NCBI GenBank assembly: GCA_034440615.1
Contig: JAOTOM010004791.1
Coordinates: forward strand, 124,001 to 188,000
Direction of reading: 5' to 3'
Length of the DNA stretch: 64,000 bases
Source of the DNA: Ashinkailepas kermadecensis
Lineage: Eukaryota; Arthropoda; Thecostraca; Neolepadidae
Shown here: piece after piece, positions 12,081-22,139 of the stretch
How the letters are laid out: every line of letters starts with the position of its first letter
Position numbering within the stretch: the stretch's first letter is position 1
Program-made: the position numbers and the translations under genes
The notes under the pieces: generated by a model
Databases searched by the model: none
The model's input: the letters and a program-made list of their open reading frames with translations, nothing else
Told to the model about the DNA's origin: nothing

Positions 12081-13720
12081 TTCTCAGACTCTCATTCGAT
12101 ACTGGCTAAAAAAATCGGGCCCTGGAGCGACCGAGTTGTACTCGGGACGAATCTAATGACGCTTATTTGTTGGCTTTGTGCTAGCTTGTAGACGATTTCC
12201 CCGGTTAAAAGTACCACGGCCTCTGCTTCCATTGATGGTCTCTAGCCTCTGATGTCACCCCTCTTTCCTTTGGAATATACTGCAGCAGTTCTTAATCAAG
12301 CCGATGCTGATTTGAAGTTTTCCGGGAGAAGAGAGCGTGTGGAACGATGGAACTACAGTGAAACGTGATGTGCTACCCATGTTGCGTTTTGTGACGAGAT
12401 GGATTGCGGGTGTATAACCCAACAACGAGGGCAAGCTTACTTCAAACCAGTGTATCACACAATTGTGCGCTTTCTCGTTCCGAGTGGGCGAGGATGTGAA
12501 TGACATAATTGTAACCTGCCATGCATCAACAATCAGCGTCCACCAACACCGAGTGGTGCACCAACATCTGTGTTACAAGCGACAGCAAAGCCCCAGCGAG
12601 TATATTCTCGTGTGTATGCGAAAACAAGTTCGGGTGAACAACCCGGCGTGACCCGATCATCATGGCTTTGGAAGTGTAAGTTCATTTTTTTAAACACTAT
12701 TTAACTCCTTCCTCTTTACGCAGCAGTAGAAATGCTCATTTTTTAATCTGATAGTTTTCATCACAAATACTTCTAGTATTCGTGATCAGAGGGATTTGAT
12801 AAGACACTTGCCGCGCTCGCACAACTTGTGGGCCGATCTCCGACAGACACCATTGCTCAGTTGGTGGTATGGAGCATGTCATCGTGTTTCTTTGTTTGCT
12901 GATCGATTCATGTGCCCAACAACGTGTGTCCATCAGGAACAGGGGTGGTGGCAGGTATGCAAAAGCGGGCCAACAATCCAGAATGAATAGTTATACTTGA
13001 ATATATTAATATATGGGTGCTTCCTTGTCATCGCCACTCGGCCACAAAGTTTACCACACTTTGGAATCTGTAAGATGACATCCATCTGGCACACACATTT
13101 TAAGTCCCCATAACTGAAGGCGCCATTGCGGGGGAAGTAGGCGCCGTGGTGGGATGGGGATTTTAGCCGCCCCGAAGAAATTCTTCAATTTTGCATACAT
13201 TCCGCATTGCATGGTAAATAATGAGATGAAAATGGGCTCCCGTCCCCCTGGTCAAAGTACGTGCTGCCACTTGTAGAACCAGATCTTAATCATTTCAACA
13301 GCACAATAGAGTGCTCTCTCCTGGAATGAGCATGCAAATAGTTGTCTACCTCTTTGTTCTCCCTCCTCACTCTCCATTTTGTTCTTTGTGATTCAAAGCT
13401 AGGTGAATTCAATTAAGATGTGAATGCCAGGATAATGTTTTACCAGAAAATTGTTCTGGTACTAAGGTACAATCAGACTCTGGGTTGTGACCAGAAAGTT
13501 AAAACTCTACACTAACCTACAAAAAAACCACACCATACTCTGAGAACAACATGCATACACAAATATTATATCTGCATTGCACCATGTCCGGGAGAAAACT
13601 GAAATCATGTTCAGGAATCTGGACACGTTTCCGTTTTTACTTTACAGCTTTCTCCGTGATTTCCGTGATATCTGTAAGTTGTACATAGTTCAGAAAGGCC
13701 CGTATTTCCTGGTTCAATCA
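12081..13720. other. Non-coding stretch, nothing recognised
   Basis: No tandem repeats, RNA genes or protein motifs seen. Confidence 0.35.
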
Positions 13721-13721
13721 T

Positions 13722-13850
13722 TGTAGAGATATTAAAAGTTAAGTCGAAGTTCACGATCCAGGAACGACTGTTAGAAAAATTGTGAAGCTATATTGTGACG
13801 TTTTGGCCATAGGCCATTGTCAAACAATGTCCTATGGAGACGACACATTA
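13722..13850 (-). repeat. Hammerhead-bearing module (inverted relative to 19604-19731)
   Basis: The reverse complement of this block matches 19604-19731 over most of its length (shared words TGACAATGGCCTATGG, AACGTCACAATATAG, CTTAACTTTTAATATCTC). It sits directly upstream of R1 copy B, while the 19.6-kb copy sits downstream of R1 copy C. Confidence 0.7.
13792..13828 (-). ncRNA. Hammerhead-ribozyme-like motif (minimal type)
   Basis: Read on the minus strand: five-base stem I strand ATTGT, core TTGACAA in place of CUGANGA, stem II TGGCC/GGCC closed by TAT, then AAAAC (canonical GAAA is altered), GTC as the NUH cleavage triplet, and ACAAT pairing back to ATTGT. Stem III is almost absent, as described for hammerheads of Penelope-like elements. 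The G-to-A change in the GAAA box suggests decay. Confidence 0.6.
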
Positions 13851-14303
13851 GGCGGTTTCACGCGTGCACTAGCGGGAAGTAATCGTCATGGCATCCCACT
13901 GGCGAAGTCAAGCCATAATAAGTACGTTGATCTGAAAACTTTTAAACCGGAGATTGGACCAATTCATTATATGAATAAACCGAGTAGGTTCGGTTACCGA
14001 ATACAAGTTTTTGGACTAGTAACAGCTTGCTTATACACAAACCCTGAAGATGTACACCTACACCAGCGCCTAGAACGTCATCTAGTCGGACATCTGGAAG
14101 TCAGACCAAGCGAGCCTGACTTCGGAAGTAAACTCGATGACACCAGCTGTTTGTTGAATTCAGCGGTCTTCAAATGCCAACTTTTCCGAGCACTTGACCA
14201 CTCTGATCAATATCGCCAGCCAACTTCAACTGCGGTAATTAGTTGGTCCTTTATGATAGCTATGACGAATTATAGTCCACGTTTAAAAAAATGACATCAT
14301 TTG
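13851..14303 (+). repeat. Dispersed repeat R1, copy B (5' part only)
   Basis: Starts at GGCGGTTTCACGCGTG and follows copies A and D through CCTATGACGAAT-like sequence to the TTTAAAAAAATGAC region, then stops. The second half found in copies A and D is missing. The 170-codon frame across it is not conserved in the other copies. Confidence 0.8.
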
Positions 14304-14790
14304 TAGGGGGAGAGCGCAGTTATTTTTGTCAGGCGTGCCGGACCATCAAGGTCACTTGCGCCGCCTTTGAAGCGAGTACGTTACATGTCTGTCTATAAAA
14401 GCGAGTGTTTGCGATCAAGGTGCAGGCAAGTGAGCATTTACGTTACGGGTATTTTACGTTATAGTTTGTGTGATATTTTAGGTGCTGAAGGCGGGGGCTG
14501 GGTTGGGGACATCTCTCTGATGTCTAAATGGTTTTAATTTTACTTTACTCCTCCACAAAATAATTTGTAGTTTGGGTAGGGGTGGGGTGTTTTGAGAGTG
14601 GCGAGAAGTTCATTTTGCCAGGGTGCTGGCTTTAGCCTACTCTTATCGAAGAGCACCGAGGAATCTTTACCGTGCGAACAAGGAGGTAATTGTCCACACC
14701 GCCTATCACGCCGGCCGCCGCGTGTTAGTTGTTAGTAGCGGGTTAGTTTAACCATGCCATGCAGGGCTGTCAGTTGGGTTAGAACGGTGT
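14304..14790. other. Non-coding stretch
   Basis: Unique-looking sequence between R1 copy B and the repeated 3' flank of the I-like element A. No supported gene. Confidence 0.3.
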
Positions 14791-14792
14791 TT

Positions 14793-15062
14793 TGCAATTC
14801 GGTTCTTCTATGTTCGCTGTACCTATTGGTAGCCGTTTACGTTATGAGTTGCAAGGCAACTCGGCTCATCTAGGTCCTATGGCTCCTCTGGGTAGTCGTT
14901 TTACGTTATGCTAATTTTTAGTTTTAGTTTTAGTTTTTATGTTTTCCTAAAGCAAGTCGGCTCATCTACTTCCGACGGCACCGCTAGGTAGCCATTTATT
15001 TCTAATTGGGAAGCAAATCGGCTCATGTACGTCCGACGCCATGCGGGGATAGCTATTTACGT
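14793..15062. repeat. Four degenerate tandem copies in the 3' flank of element A
   Basis: Copies share CGGCTCATCTA/CGTCCGACGGC followed by GGTAGCCGTTTACGTTATG-like sequence, spaced 55-105 bases. They lie just beyond the stop of the minus-strand I-like element and probably belong to its 3' UTR. Confidence 0.55.
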
Positions 15063-15117
15063 GTTTCCTACGAGTGTTTCGCGGTCATGCATTGCGAGTT
15101 GATGTGTGTTGGTGGTG

Positions 15118-15940
15118 TGGTGCCTACAGTGCTCCTGCTAGTTTTGTGGCATACAGATATACAAAGAGCAATTGAAGTAGTTCTGGGTGTTTGTCACCGA
15201 GAAGCGATGGAAGCGGTAGGGTGATGCCCTCTCTTTGGCAGAATGCTTTCAGTGGTTGTCTTTCAGAGCTAAAGCTTTTGCAGTCTAGCAGGATGTGGCC
15301 CATGCTTAACGTAGTGTTGCAGGTGCCGCAATGAGGTGTTGTGTATTGGTCACCCTCATATTGAGGCTTAGTTAGTTTTGTGCAACCAGTTCTGAGTCTA
15401 GTGAGGATGATCTCTTTTTGTTGGTTATATTGATTTGATGAGTTCCATGTGCCTATTGTTGGTTTGATTGCGTGGGTGTGGTTGGATTTGTGTTGTGTTG
15501 AGTTGTGTTATGTCCATGTGTTTTGTTGATGTTGGCGAATATGGTGTTGTAGGATTGCTTTGCAATCGTCTGCCGAATATTCCACGCTAGGGTAAGTGTT
15601 TCATGCAAAGGCTTGCTTTGCGAGCCGGCCTGCTTCCTCGTTACCTGGGACGTTGGCATCGCCCGGAATCCAGAGGAAAGAAAAGTTCATGTTTACGTTA
15701 TGGTCCACGGTTTGTTGGATCCTATCAATGACGTGATGTGGGCAGTCGTGGGTGTTGCTAATTGACTGAAGGACGGATTTGGGGTCTGAACAAATTACTA
15801 CGTTTCTGGCTTTACGCCTCATGAGAATAGAGATAGCGGCCAGAATGGCCATTGCTTCAGCGGTGTAGGTGGATAAGTTATCCGGTAGACGCTTGAAAAG
15901 TCTGAGACCTGGTCCAGTGATGCGGATGCCTACTTTAGCC
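15118..15940 (-). pseudogene. Element A ORF2: remaining RNase H and C-terminal CCHC-like region
   Basis: Continues directly after the hAT-like insertion: GIRITGPGLRLF, then STYTAEAMAILAA (catalytic glutamate), VVICSDPKSVLQSI (second aspartate), and WIPGDANVPGNEEAGRLAK (the GN..AD-type motif, with aspartate replaced by glycine-arginine context). After a frame change the C-terminus reads EIILTRLRTG, HCGTCNTTLSMGHILLDC, the conserved C..C...H....C finger of these elements, and a stop near 15119. Joining the two halves without the insert restores the expected domain order, supporting a single ancestral element. Confidence 0.82.
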
Positions 15941-16629
15941 CACTGGCGGGTCTAGCCGCTCGGTTTGGGGGGGGGCTAAACTGGGTCTCCAGGACTTGCC
16001 AACCGGGGGGGGGGGTGGGAAGCGATGTTGGCGGGGCGTTTGTCGTCGACCGGGGGGAAGCAACGTAGACGTGGTGTTTGACGTGCTGACCTGGGGCAGG
16101 GTGCGAAGCGATGTGTTGTTGTCGACCATGGGGGGGGAGGGGGAAGCGCAATGGGCGGATCCAGTCACTGGTTGGGGGGGGGCTCCGTACCAGGAGCCGA
16201 TACGGGAGCCGAAGCAGAGTCAGGGGCCGGTGCATGACCGGTGGCAGGAGCCGGTAAGTGAGCCGAAACAGAATCAGGTGCAGGGACTGTAATCAGACAC
16301 AGGATATAGTCAAAAGGATGTTAATATCGCGAGAGCGTCCCACAGTCTTCAGTCTGTCATTAAATAAACATTTACCTGCACCACGACACATTCAATATTC
16401 ATAAATAAAAGTACATTACAAAAGGAAAATTCGCAATGGTCTAAAGAAGTTAAATATTGACTGAATTTGAACAACATCAATACGCGGAATGTCTTTTCGG
16501 CCGGTATCAGCCAGTTACGATGTACACCGGAGCACATTGCACGTGCATGGTGTTCCTGACTTGAGGCCAATCACAGCCATGCAGTTATCTGAAAATATGA
16601 CCCTGTATTTAAATAGGCAGACCTATATG

Positions 16630-16633
<4 letters not shown>

Positions 16634-16690
<57 letters not shown>
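16634..16690. repeat. (TA)n microsatellite inside the hAT-like element
   Basis: About 27 TA units. Confidence 0.95.
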
Positions 16691-16693
<3 letters not shown>

Positions 16694-16759
16694 CATATAC
16701 TTTAAGAATATCTAGGCCAAAGTTATGTTGTATCTTAATGTTTCTTGTAATAACATTAA

Positions 16760-17545
16760 CCCTCGCACTCCGGACGGGGGGGGATGGTCATTTTCGCACC
16801 ACAGCCGTGAGGTTTTTCCACAGTACCTAAGTGCCGAACACGCACAGATAATCGGCTGAAACTTTGCATGCGTTCTATGAATAGCCGATGTGTTGGTTCA
16901 AACATTATGTTTGGGTGATCCAGGTTCACCGAGATATTCGACGTTAAATTCTGATTTTGCTTCTCAAAATGAAATTTGTATTCATCTTTTCAGGATTGTC
17001 TGTAGGAAAACCAATAAGAGGTATCGAAAAACCAATGGCATATTCTCGAAACCAATGGCATATTCTCGATAAGCAATTGATCAAATACAATTAGAAAAAT
17101 AGTCCAGATCTGTGTGACCTCGAACAAGGCGAGGATACGAGGTCAATTTGACAATTTTTTTGTCGAATGAATAAAAAATTCAACATCCGTAACGTATGTT
17201 ATAGAGCACTATCGTATCCATCAGTGTACAAATATCAGCTTCAAATCTTATACTGCGGTTCCTTTTTTATCAATGAAAACGTAGCCGGGGTTCACACTTT
17301 TTACCGCGCTGCGTTGGCTGCAACTGAAGAAGCGGTCGCGGCCCGAAACTAGGTTGCTTCCACTCCAGCTGGACCGTGAACTATCAGACATACAATACAA
17401 CTTTTTATGTAATATTAGAAGTTCAATAACAAGGTAAACGATGCCGTTTTCCGTATCTTTCCATATGGCGTATAACAAAAGTTAGTGGGGTCAAATTGAC
17501 CCCCCCAGTGGTGCGTGGTGGTGAAATCTGCTGGGAGTACGAGGG
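16760..17545. mobile_element. piggyBac-like MITE 1, 786 bp
   Basis: Flanked on both sides by TTAA (16756-16759 and 17546-17549). The left end is CCCTCGCACTCC and the right end is the inverse of CCCTCGTACTCC, an inverted repeat of 12 with one mismatch. A poly-G run (16776-16783) lies near the left end and CCCCCC (17503-17509) near the right. TTAA targets and CCC-type ends fit the piggyBac superfamily. There is no transposase frame. Confidence 0.82.
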
Positions 17546-18077
17546 TTAATAACTATTAGGGCAAAGATAGTTAGTTATGTACCTAATTCTTTCTGGTTTT
17601 TCTAACAACTTTCAGGAAAGAAAAGTATTACATAAGTTGCATTAAAATAGTTAAGGTCAGATACTCAAAATATGTTTTAATTGAAAGGCTTCTTACAGGG
17701 GCAGCACATCTAAGATAAATACCTGCATATATGAAAACTATGAAAGCACAAAACATGCATGGACTTACCTTTTGCCCTATTTTTAGAGAATAAATCCTTT
17801 ATGGAAAGTTGACGCTTCATATCTACTCGTATAGCGATAGCTCTGCCTCTTGCTGTAGGAAGAAGGAATAATGGATAAATAAGCAAGCAGGCATGACACA
17901 ATCATGTATTCAATGAAACAAAAACCTATTAGATTTGGATAGCTAACAAGAGAAGCCTTCACTTGTTACCTAGTTTTTGTGTTTGTTGGGGGGGGGCTAA
18001 TTTGTACTGTTAGCCCCCCAGATTTGATTGGGGGGCTAAAGCCCCTTTGCCCCCCTGGATCCGCCAGTGCTTTAGCC

Positions 18078-19155
18078 CCGTGTTTCGACCCATCCGTGAA
18101 TACGAGTGTTTTGTGATTGTTGTCATCGGCGAACTTGTGGAATATGCCAATAATTTCCCCCGATGTGATAGTGGATTTATTTTCCGAGAGCAAGTACTCG
18201 ACCTTTGGTTGACTGGGAGTCCAGGATGGCCTAGTGGCGGTCGAGCTGCAGTGGCTGGCATTGTGAGGTTAAGATCTGAGGGAGTGGGGGTTTGCGCCCA
18301 AATCGGCTCTTGTCATATCTGTCAGGCGTAAAGCAGCGCTGTGCCGGATTATTTTTAATGGATTTGATTTTGATGTGGTAGCGGTACAGCGTTGTGTCCT
18401 CCTGAAGTTGAGTGTTTGAGCCCACTAGAAGACTGGCTATCGGTGTGGTGCTGAGGGCACCTGTATAGCTGTTTTGGATGCAGCTGTTTTGGATGATTTC
18501 TAACCTCTGGCTCTGGCTTTGTGAAATGGTGGCAAAAATGATGCTGTTGTATTCTAGGATGGGTCGTATGATTGAGGTGTAGAGTCGCAGTAGTGTTTTC
18601 CTGTCTCCACCCCATTCTGTGCCTGCAAGTGCACGGAGAATGTTGACGCGCTTCGTGCATCGCTTCGAGATGGAGGTGGTGTGGGTGTTGAAACTGAGTT
18701 TTTCGTCTAGATGCACTCCTAACAACTTGAAGCTTTTCACCTGTTCGATGACTTTGCCATCGATTTTAAGTAGAGTTTTGTGTGTGGGGCGGAGACGACT
18801 ATATGTGACGGTGCCGATTTTTCTGCGGACAGCGTGAAACCCCAAGTCTTGCACCACTTTGCAATGTGGTCTAGTCCCGCTTGGATGTTTTTTTTCCAGC
18901 TTTAAAGACGCATTGTGATGTTGTCCAAATGGCTATGTCGTCCGCGAAAAGTGAGTATTGAAGTGAAGTATCTGTGTGGTCAGCAAGTATGTCGTTGATC
19001 ATGACGATGAAGAGGCTCGGTGAGAGCACGCGCCCCTGCGCCAGGCCCTGCTCCTGAGTTGTGGTGTTTGATATGACACTGCCGCATCGTACTTTAAGGA
19101 TCCTGTCTCTGAGGAAGTTAAGAATGAAGTGTGCCATGTGCTGGCGTAGGCCCAC
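18078..19155 (-). pseudogene. Element A ORF2: reverse transcriptase, thumb and first part of RNase H
   Basis: The first frame (19155-18871) begins MGLRQHMAHFILNFL and shows QGLAQGRVLSP, where intact relatives have QG.PQGSVLSP, then FADD at the catalytic centre. A frameshift near 18865 leads to a second frame (18857-18231) with the thumb: SFKLLGVHLDEKLSFNTHT, then NILRALAGTEWGGDRKT and IIRPILEYNS. A further frame (18193 on) gives VFTDGSKHGAK, the first catalytic aspartate of RNase H, and is cut by the hAT-like element at 18069. Upstream RT motif A is missing, so the copy begins within the palm. Inactive. Confidence 0.85.
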
Positions 19156-19160
19156 CTTGC

Positions 19161-19519
19161 TCTGATTGCATCATTTACGGCTGAAATACGTCAGGCAGGC
19201 CAATAAACAAGTTTGTCTCAGATGCGCATATATTGGACGTGTTGCGGTCTTTGGGGTGATGTAAACATTTCATTCTTTGTTCTTTCTTGCGACTATGATA
19301 TTCAAAGACAAGATCAATAGCCCCCCAGTAGGGGTTATTCAGGTAGAAGTACAGCGACATTTAAGAACGAAACCTCGTGTGGTGGTTTACATTATAGTTA
19401 AAACTTCTGTAACATTTCATATCTACAGATGAAGTACATATATTTCCATGATATGCCCTTCATACTAGACGAAGTTATCGACGTTGCATCCCGGTGCTTA
19501 TTGGCGGTCGTGAAACGGG
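19161..19519 (+). repeat. Dispersed repeat R1, copy C (internally deleted)
   Basis: Begins in mid-R1 at TGATTGCATCATTTACGG and follows copy D to about 19390. It then jumps over about 400 bases to TTATAGTTAAAACTTCTG and runs to the R1 end GGCGGTCGTGAAAC. The terminal GTTTCACG (start of copies A, B, D) and CGTGAAAC (end here) are exact inverses of each other. Confidence 0.78.
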
Positions 19520-19572
19520 GTATTGTTACATACATTGTCAAATAATGTACACAGTGGAGACATGTTTTTAAC

Positions 19573-19831
19573 TTTTATCTTTAGCAGTGACAAGGTGCCA
19601 TCCAGTAGATTGTTTGACAATGGCCTATGGCTGAAACGTCACAATATAGCCTTACAATTATTTTAACTTTGGGTCATTCCTGGGTGGTGAAGAGCAACTT
19701 AACTTTTAATATCTCTACAGTATACGTAATTTCAGTGCTAGCTCTCAATTTCTATGTGACGTGTTTTTAGTTTTCTACGTAATACTGTAGTGCAGACGAC
19801 GTGTGTTTATTTTTATCTTTAGCAGTGACAA
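19573..19831 (+). repeat. Direct repeats 238 bp apart around a hammerhead-like motif
   Basis: TTTTATCTTTAGCAGTGACA occurs at 19573 and again at 19811. The motif lies between them. The second repeat continues for about 20 more bases with weaker similarity. A 238-bp monomer with a small hammerhead would resemble the tandem monomers called retrozymes, but only one clear motif copy is present. Confidence 0.55.
19609..19645 (+). ncRNA. Hammerhead-ribozyme-like motif (minimal type)
   Basis: Stem I strand ATTGT (19609-19613), core TTGACAA (19614-19620), stem II TGGCC/GGCT with TAT loop, GAAAC (19633-19637), GTC cleavage triplet (19638-19640) and ACAAT (19641-19645) closing stem I over five pairs. 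The core departs from CUGANGA at positions 3 and 8 together (C to T, G to A), keeping a possible pair. Stem III is minimal. Confidence 0.65.
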
Positions 19832-19859
19832 AGTGCGAGCCGCTAGAGATGGATTGTGC

Positions 19860-20380
19860 TCCTGAAAGATTGTGCTAAACCGGCTTATGTGGCATCCAGC
19901 ATCGGGGAAGCGAGAGAGAACATAAAATAAGCGCCGGCAAACAAGGAAAGAGGCGCAAGAGAGGGGGAAACATACATGGCATACCAAATGTCCAGACAGA
20001 CATGCATCACGCTCGATTGAACTTTTGGAGCGTGGCTAGTATCACGGCCTCCGAGCATGATTACACTGAGCATCCGCGACCTAGAAGCGAAACAGAACCT
20101 GGCACCCAGGACGAGCCGTGGGCAACCGGGCACTGCCTTGGATGTGTAGGTGTATGTTGTAGTTAAAGCTTGGTAAAAGAAACCCGAAGGAAGAAAAGCG
20201 AAGCTGCTTGGAAAATCCGAAGGTAAAAAACCAAGCGTAACCTGTCCATTTTGCTAACTTGGACCAGTCCCTTCCTAACTATTGGAAAAACCTCTATGCG
20301 TGTCATACGAAGCCGGAGAGGATGATAGCGTGTAACTTGTAACTTGTACCTGGTCACTTCACATCAAATCAATTCAGCTT
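19860..20380. other. Non-coding stretch
   Basis: Nothing recognised beyond a short local duplication of GTAACTTGT near 20332-20350. Confidence 0.35.
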
Positions 20381-20383
20381 AGA

Positions 20384-21275
20384 TTAAATCAGATCGATTG
20401 GTCCAGTTTGGTGATATGTTAGAAAAGGAAAAGTATAGCATGTTGGACAGGTAAGTAAAATATGCGCGACAGAAGTGTTGGCACCACATGTGTTACAAAG
20501 TGGAGGGTGGCGTACTCGAGGGAATATAAAATTGTGTGCTACATTTGTGTGACTCAGTCGTAAACGGGCGAGAACCGCCTCTTTCAGCCGTTGTGTAAAT
20601 GCTAGGTGTTGCGTCTCCAACAGGCCCGCATATATTTTTTTTAATGATGTGTTGACCAGAGAGAGGAGGTCCCTCCGAGGGAGGGGGGGGGGAGGGAACA
20701 CGGCGGGTGGGTAGGTCGATTGCCGCGCGGGCAAGGCCATCCGCTCGCTTGTTCTCGGGATGCCCATGTGTCCGAAGATCCAAGGGAGGGCCAGTTGGAG
20801 ATGTGCGTGGTTGTGGTAGATGTGTTGGATAGCATGAAATGTGGGATGGGTGGTGTTGTATATGGCTGCGAGGGCATCAATGGAGGAGTCTGAGTCAGGG
20901 TGCAGATGATAGTGGATGTGGTGTCGTGCAATGATATATTGCAGGCAGGTAAGTATGGTGACTAATTCTGCCGTGTAGACCGAATGGTGAGGTGTTAATT
21001 TGGCTTGACCAGTGTTGAGCCCACTGTACCAGCGGCTCCCGTATCTTCGTTGGTACGGGAGCCGTCAGTGTAGAAGTATGTGTGTTGTAGGTGGGCCTCT
21101 TGAGATTTAAAAAACAAAACAAATTGACTTGGGTTTCGATGGGGGAGAGCATGGTTTTGTTGTGCCGAAATAGATACTAGAGCGCATGTGCGAAGATGGG
21201 AGAAGGAGACTGGTCCATGATTACAATTATAAATTCCAGTGTGAGTGTAGGAACCTGGGTTTCGCGCGCCAACCC
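20384..21275 (-). pseudogene. I-like retrotransposon RNase H and C-terminal region (element C)
   Basis: Reading from about 21110 down: YFYTDGSRTNEDTGAAG (first aspartate), VYTAELVTILTC (glutamate), DSDSSIDALAAI (second aspartate), GHMGIPENKRADGLARAAI across a frame change, then a proline-rich linker, LARLRLSHT and CNTCGANTSVAHILLTCPTC, the terminal C..C...H....C finger. The frame stops near 20387. At least three frame shifts are present. No RT is attached: at about 21275 the sequence switches to the plus-strand element D, so the RT part was removed or never copied. Confidence 0.82.
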
Positions 21276-21923
21276 ACACAAACACTGAATACAATACTTC
21301 AATGGAACACACACGGACTTATTAGACACTGGACCGAATTCAAACACTACGCACTACAAACAAATCACACAGCACTATGCCTTCAAGAAACCCACTTCAA
21401 ACCCAACGACCCCTATCAATTTAACATTTCTCACTACACACTACACAAACAAGATACTCACAACACATACAGATCAGGCGGTGTCTGCACATACATTAGG
21501 AACACACCACCTCACCGCCTGATACACTTCAACACCCCAGCAGACATACTACTCACTGAAATACACATGCACAACACAGCCTATACACTCATCAACATAT
21601 ACGATCCCCCTCCAATTCACACCACCCACTATGGGACAGTCGTGACAACACAACCTGACCACAGAGCACTCACACTCATCACACTAGCCACCCAACACAA
21701 CCTCACAATACTCAACACTGGATCACCAACCTACCTCGTCCCAATTAGTTCCCACCTCCCCACAACCCCAGATATAACCCTTGCATCCTCGCGCGTAGCT
21801 CTCACCCTATCCTGGACATCCGATTCCGACCCTCACTTCAGTGACCACGCACCCATAAACATTACCTTCAACCAAATCCTAACCACCGACCAACCCAACC
21901 CCCGTCTGGCCGGTGGAATTTAA
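21276..21923 (+). pseudogene. Element D endonuclease domain
   Basis: ILQWNTHGLIRHWTEFK opens the AP-type endonuclease, followed by CLQETHF (catalytic glutamate), SGGVCTYIRN, TTPDITLAS and FSDHAPI (the SDH motif). About 25 residues that should contain the GD.N motif are missing between NIYDPPP and TTHYGT: an in-frame internal deletion. The frame ends with TAA at 21921. The first 30 codons of the longer open frame (from 21186) belong to the neighbouring minus-strand element, so the domain start is taken at about 21276. Confidence 0.82.
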
Positions 21924-22139
21924 AAGGCATCCTGGACCCCTTTTCAGAGTCCCTAGTCGCACAAACAGCCCACAATCCACACCTCTTACCAGAACAATTC
22001 GCAGACATTCTTCTCACTACAGCACATCAACACATACCACAAACAAAACTACGTCACCAACACAAACCTCGCGCGGCTCCCTGGTGGAACGACGAATGCC
22101 ACCGGGCGATCCGCGCGAGGAATCACGCACGACACAGAT

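Larger units (their letters stand above)
15941..18069. mobile_element. hAT-like non-autonomous DNA transposon, 2129 bp
   Basis: Termini are CACTGGCGGGTCTAGCC on the left and the inverse of CACTGGCGGATCCAGGG on the right, the CANTGGCGGATCCA-type end common in hAT elements. The 8-bp duplication CTTTAGCC flanks it at 15933-15940 and 18070-18077, the length expected for hAT. Poly-G runs sit just inside both ends. No hAT transposase (no RW or BED-finger frames) is seen, so it is non-autonomous. It carries a (TA)n tract and a nested piggyBac-like MITE. Confidence 0.85.
15066..19160 (-). mobile_element. I-like non-LTR retrotransposon, interrupted (element A)
   Basis: Minus-strand element with RT (19155-18231), an RNase H domain split into two parts (18193-18078 and 15940-15601) and a C-terminal zinc-like region (15430-15118). 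The split is caused by the hAT-like insertion at 15941-18069 with an 8-bp target duplication. No endonuclease domain is present: the 5' side stops at 19160 where R1 copy C begins. Presence of RNase H after RT places it in the I group rather than CR1. Confidence 0.85.

Noticed and set aside
13782..14294. 170-codon frame as a gene
   Set aside because: It lies across R1 copy B and is not maintained in copies A and D.
14394..14400. TATAAAA as a core promoter
   Set aside because: A single TATA match in AT-rich DNA with no downstream coding frame or transcript evidence.
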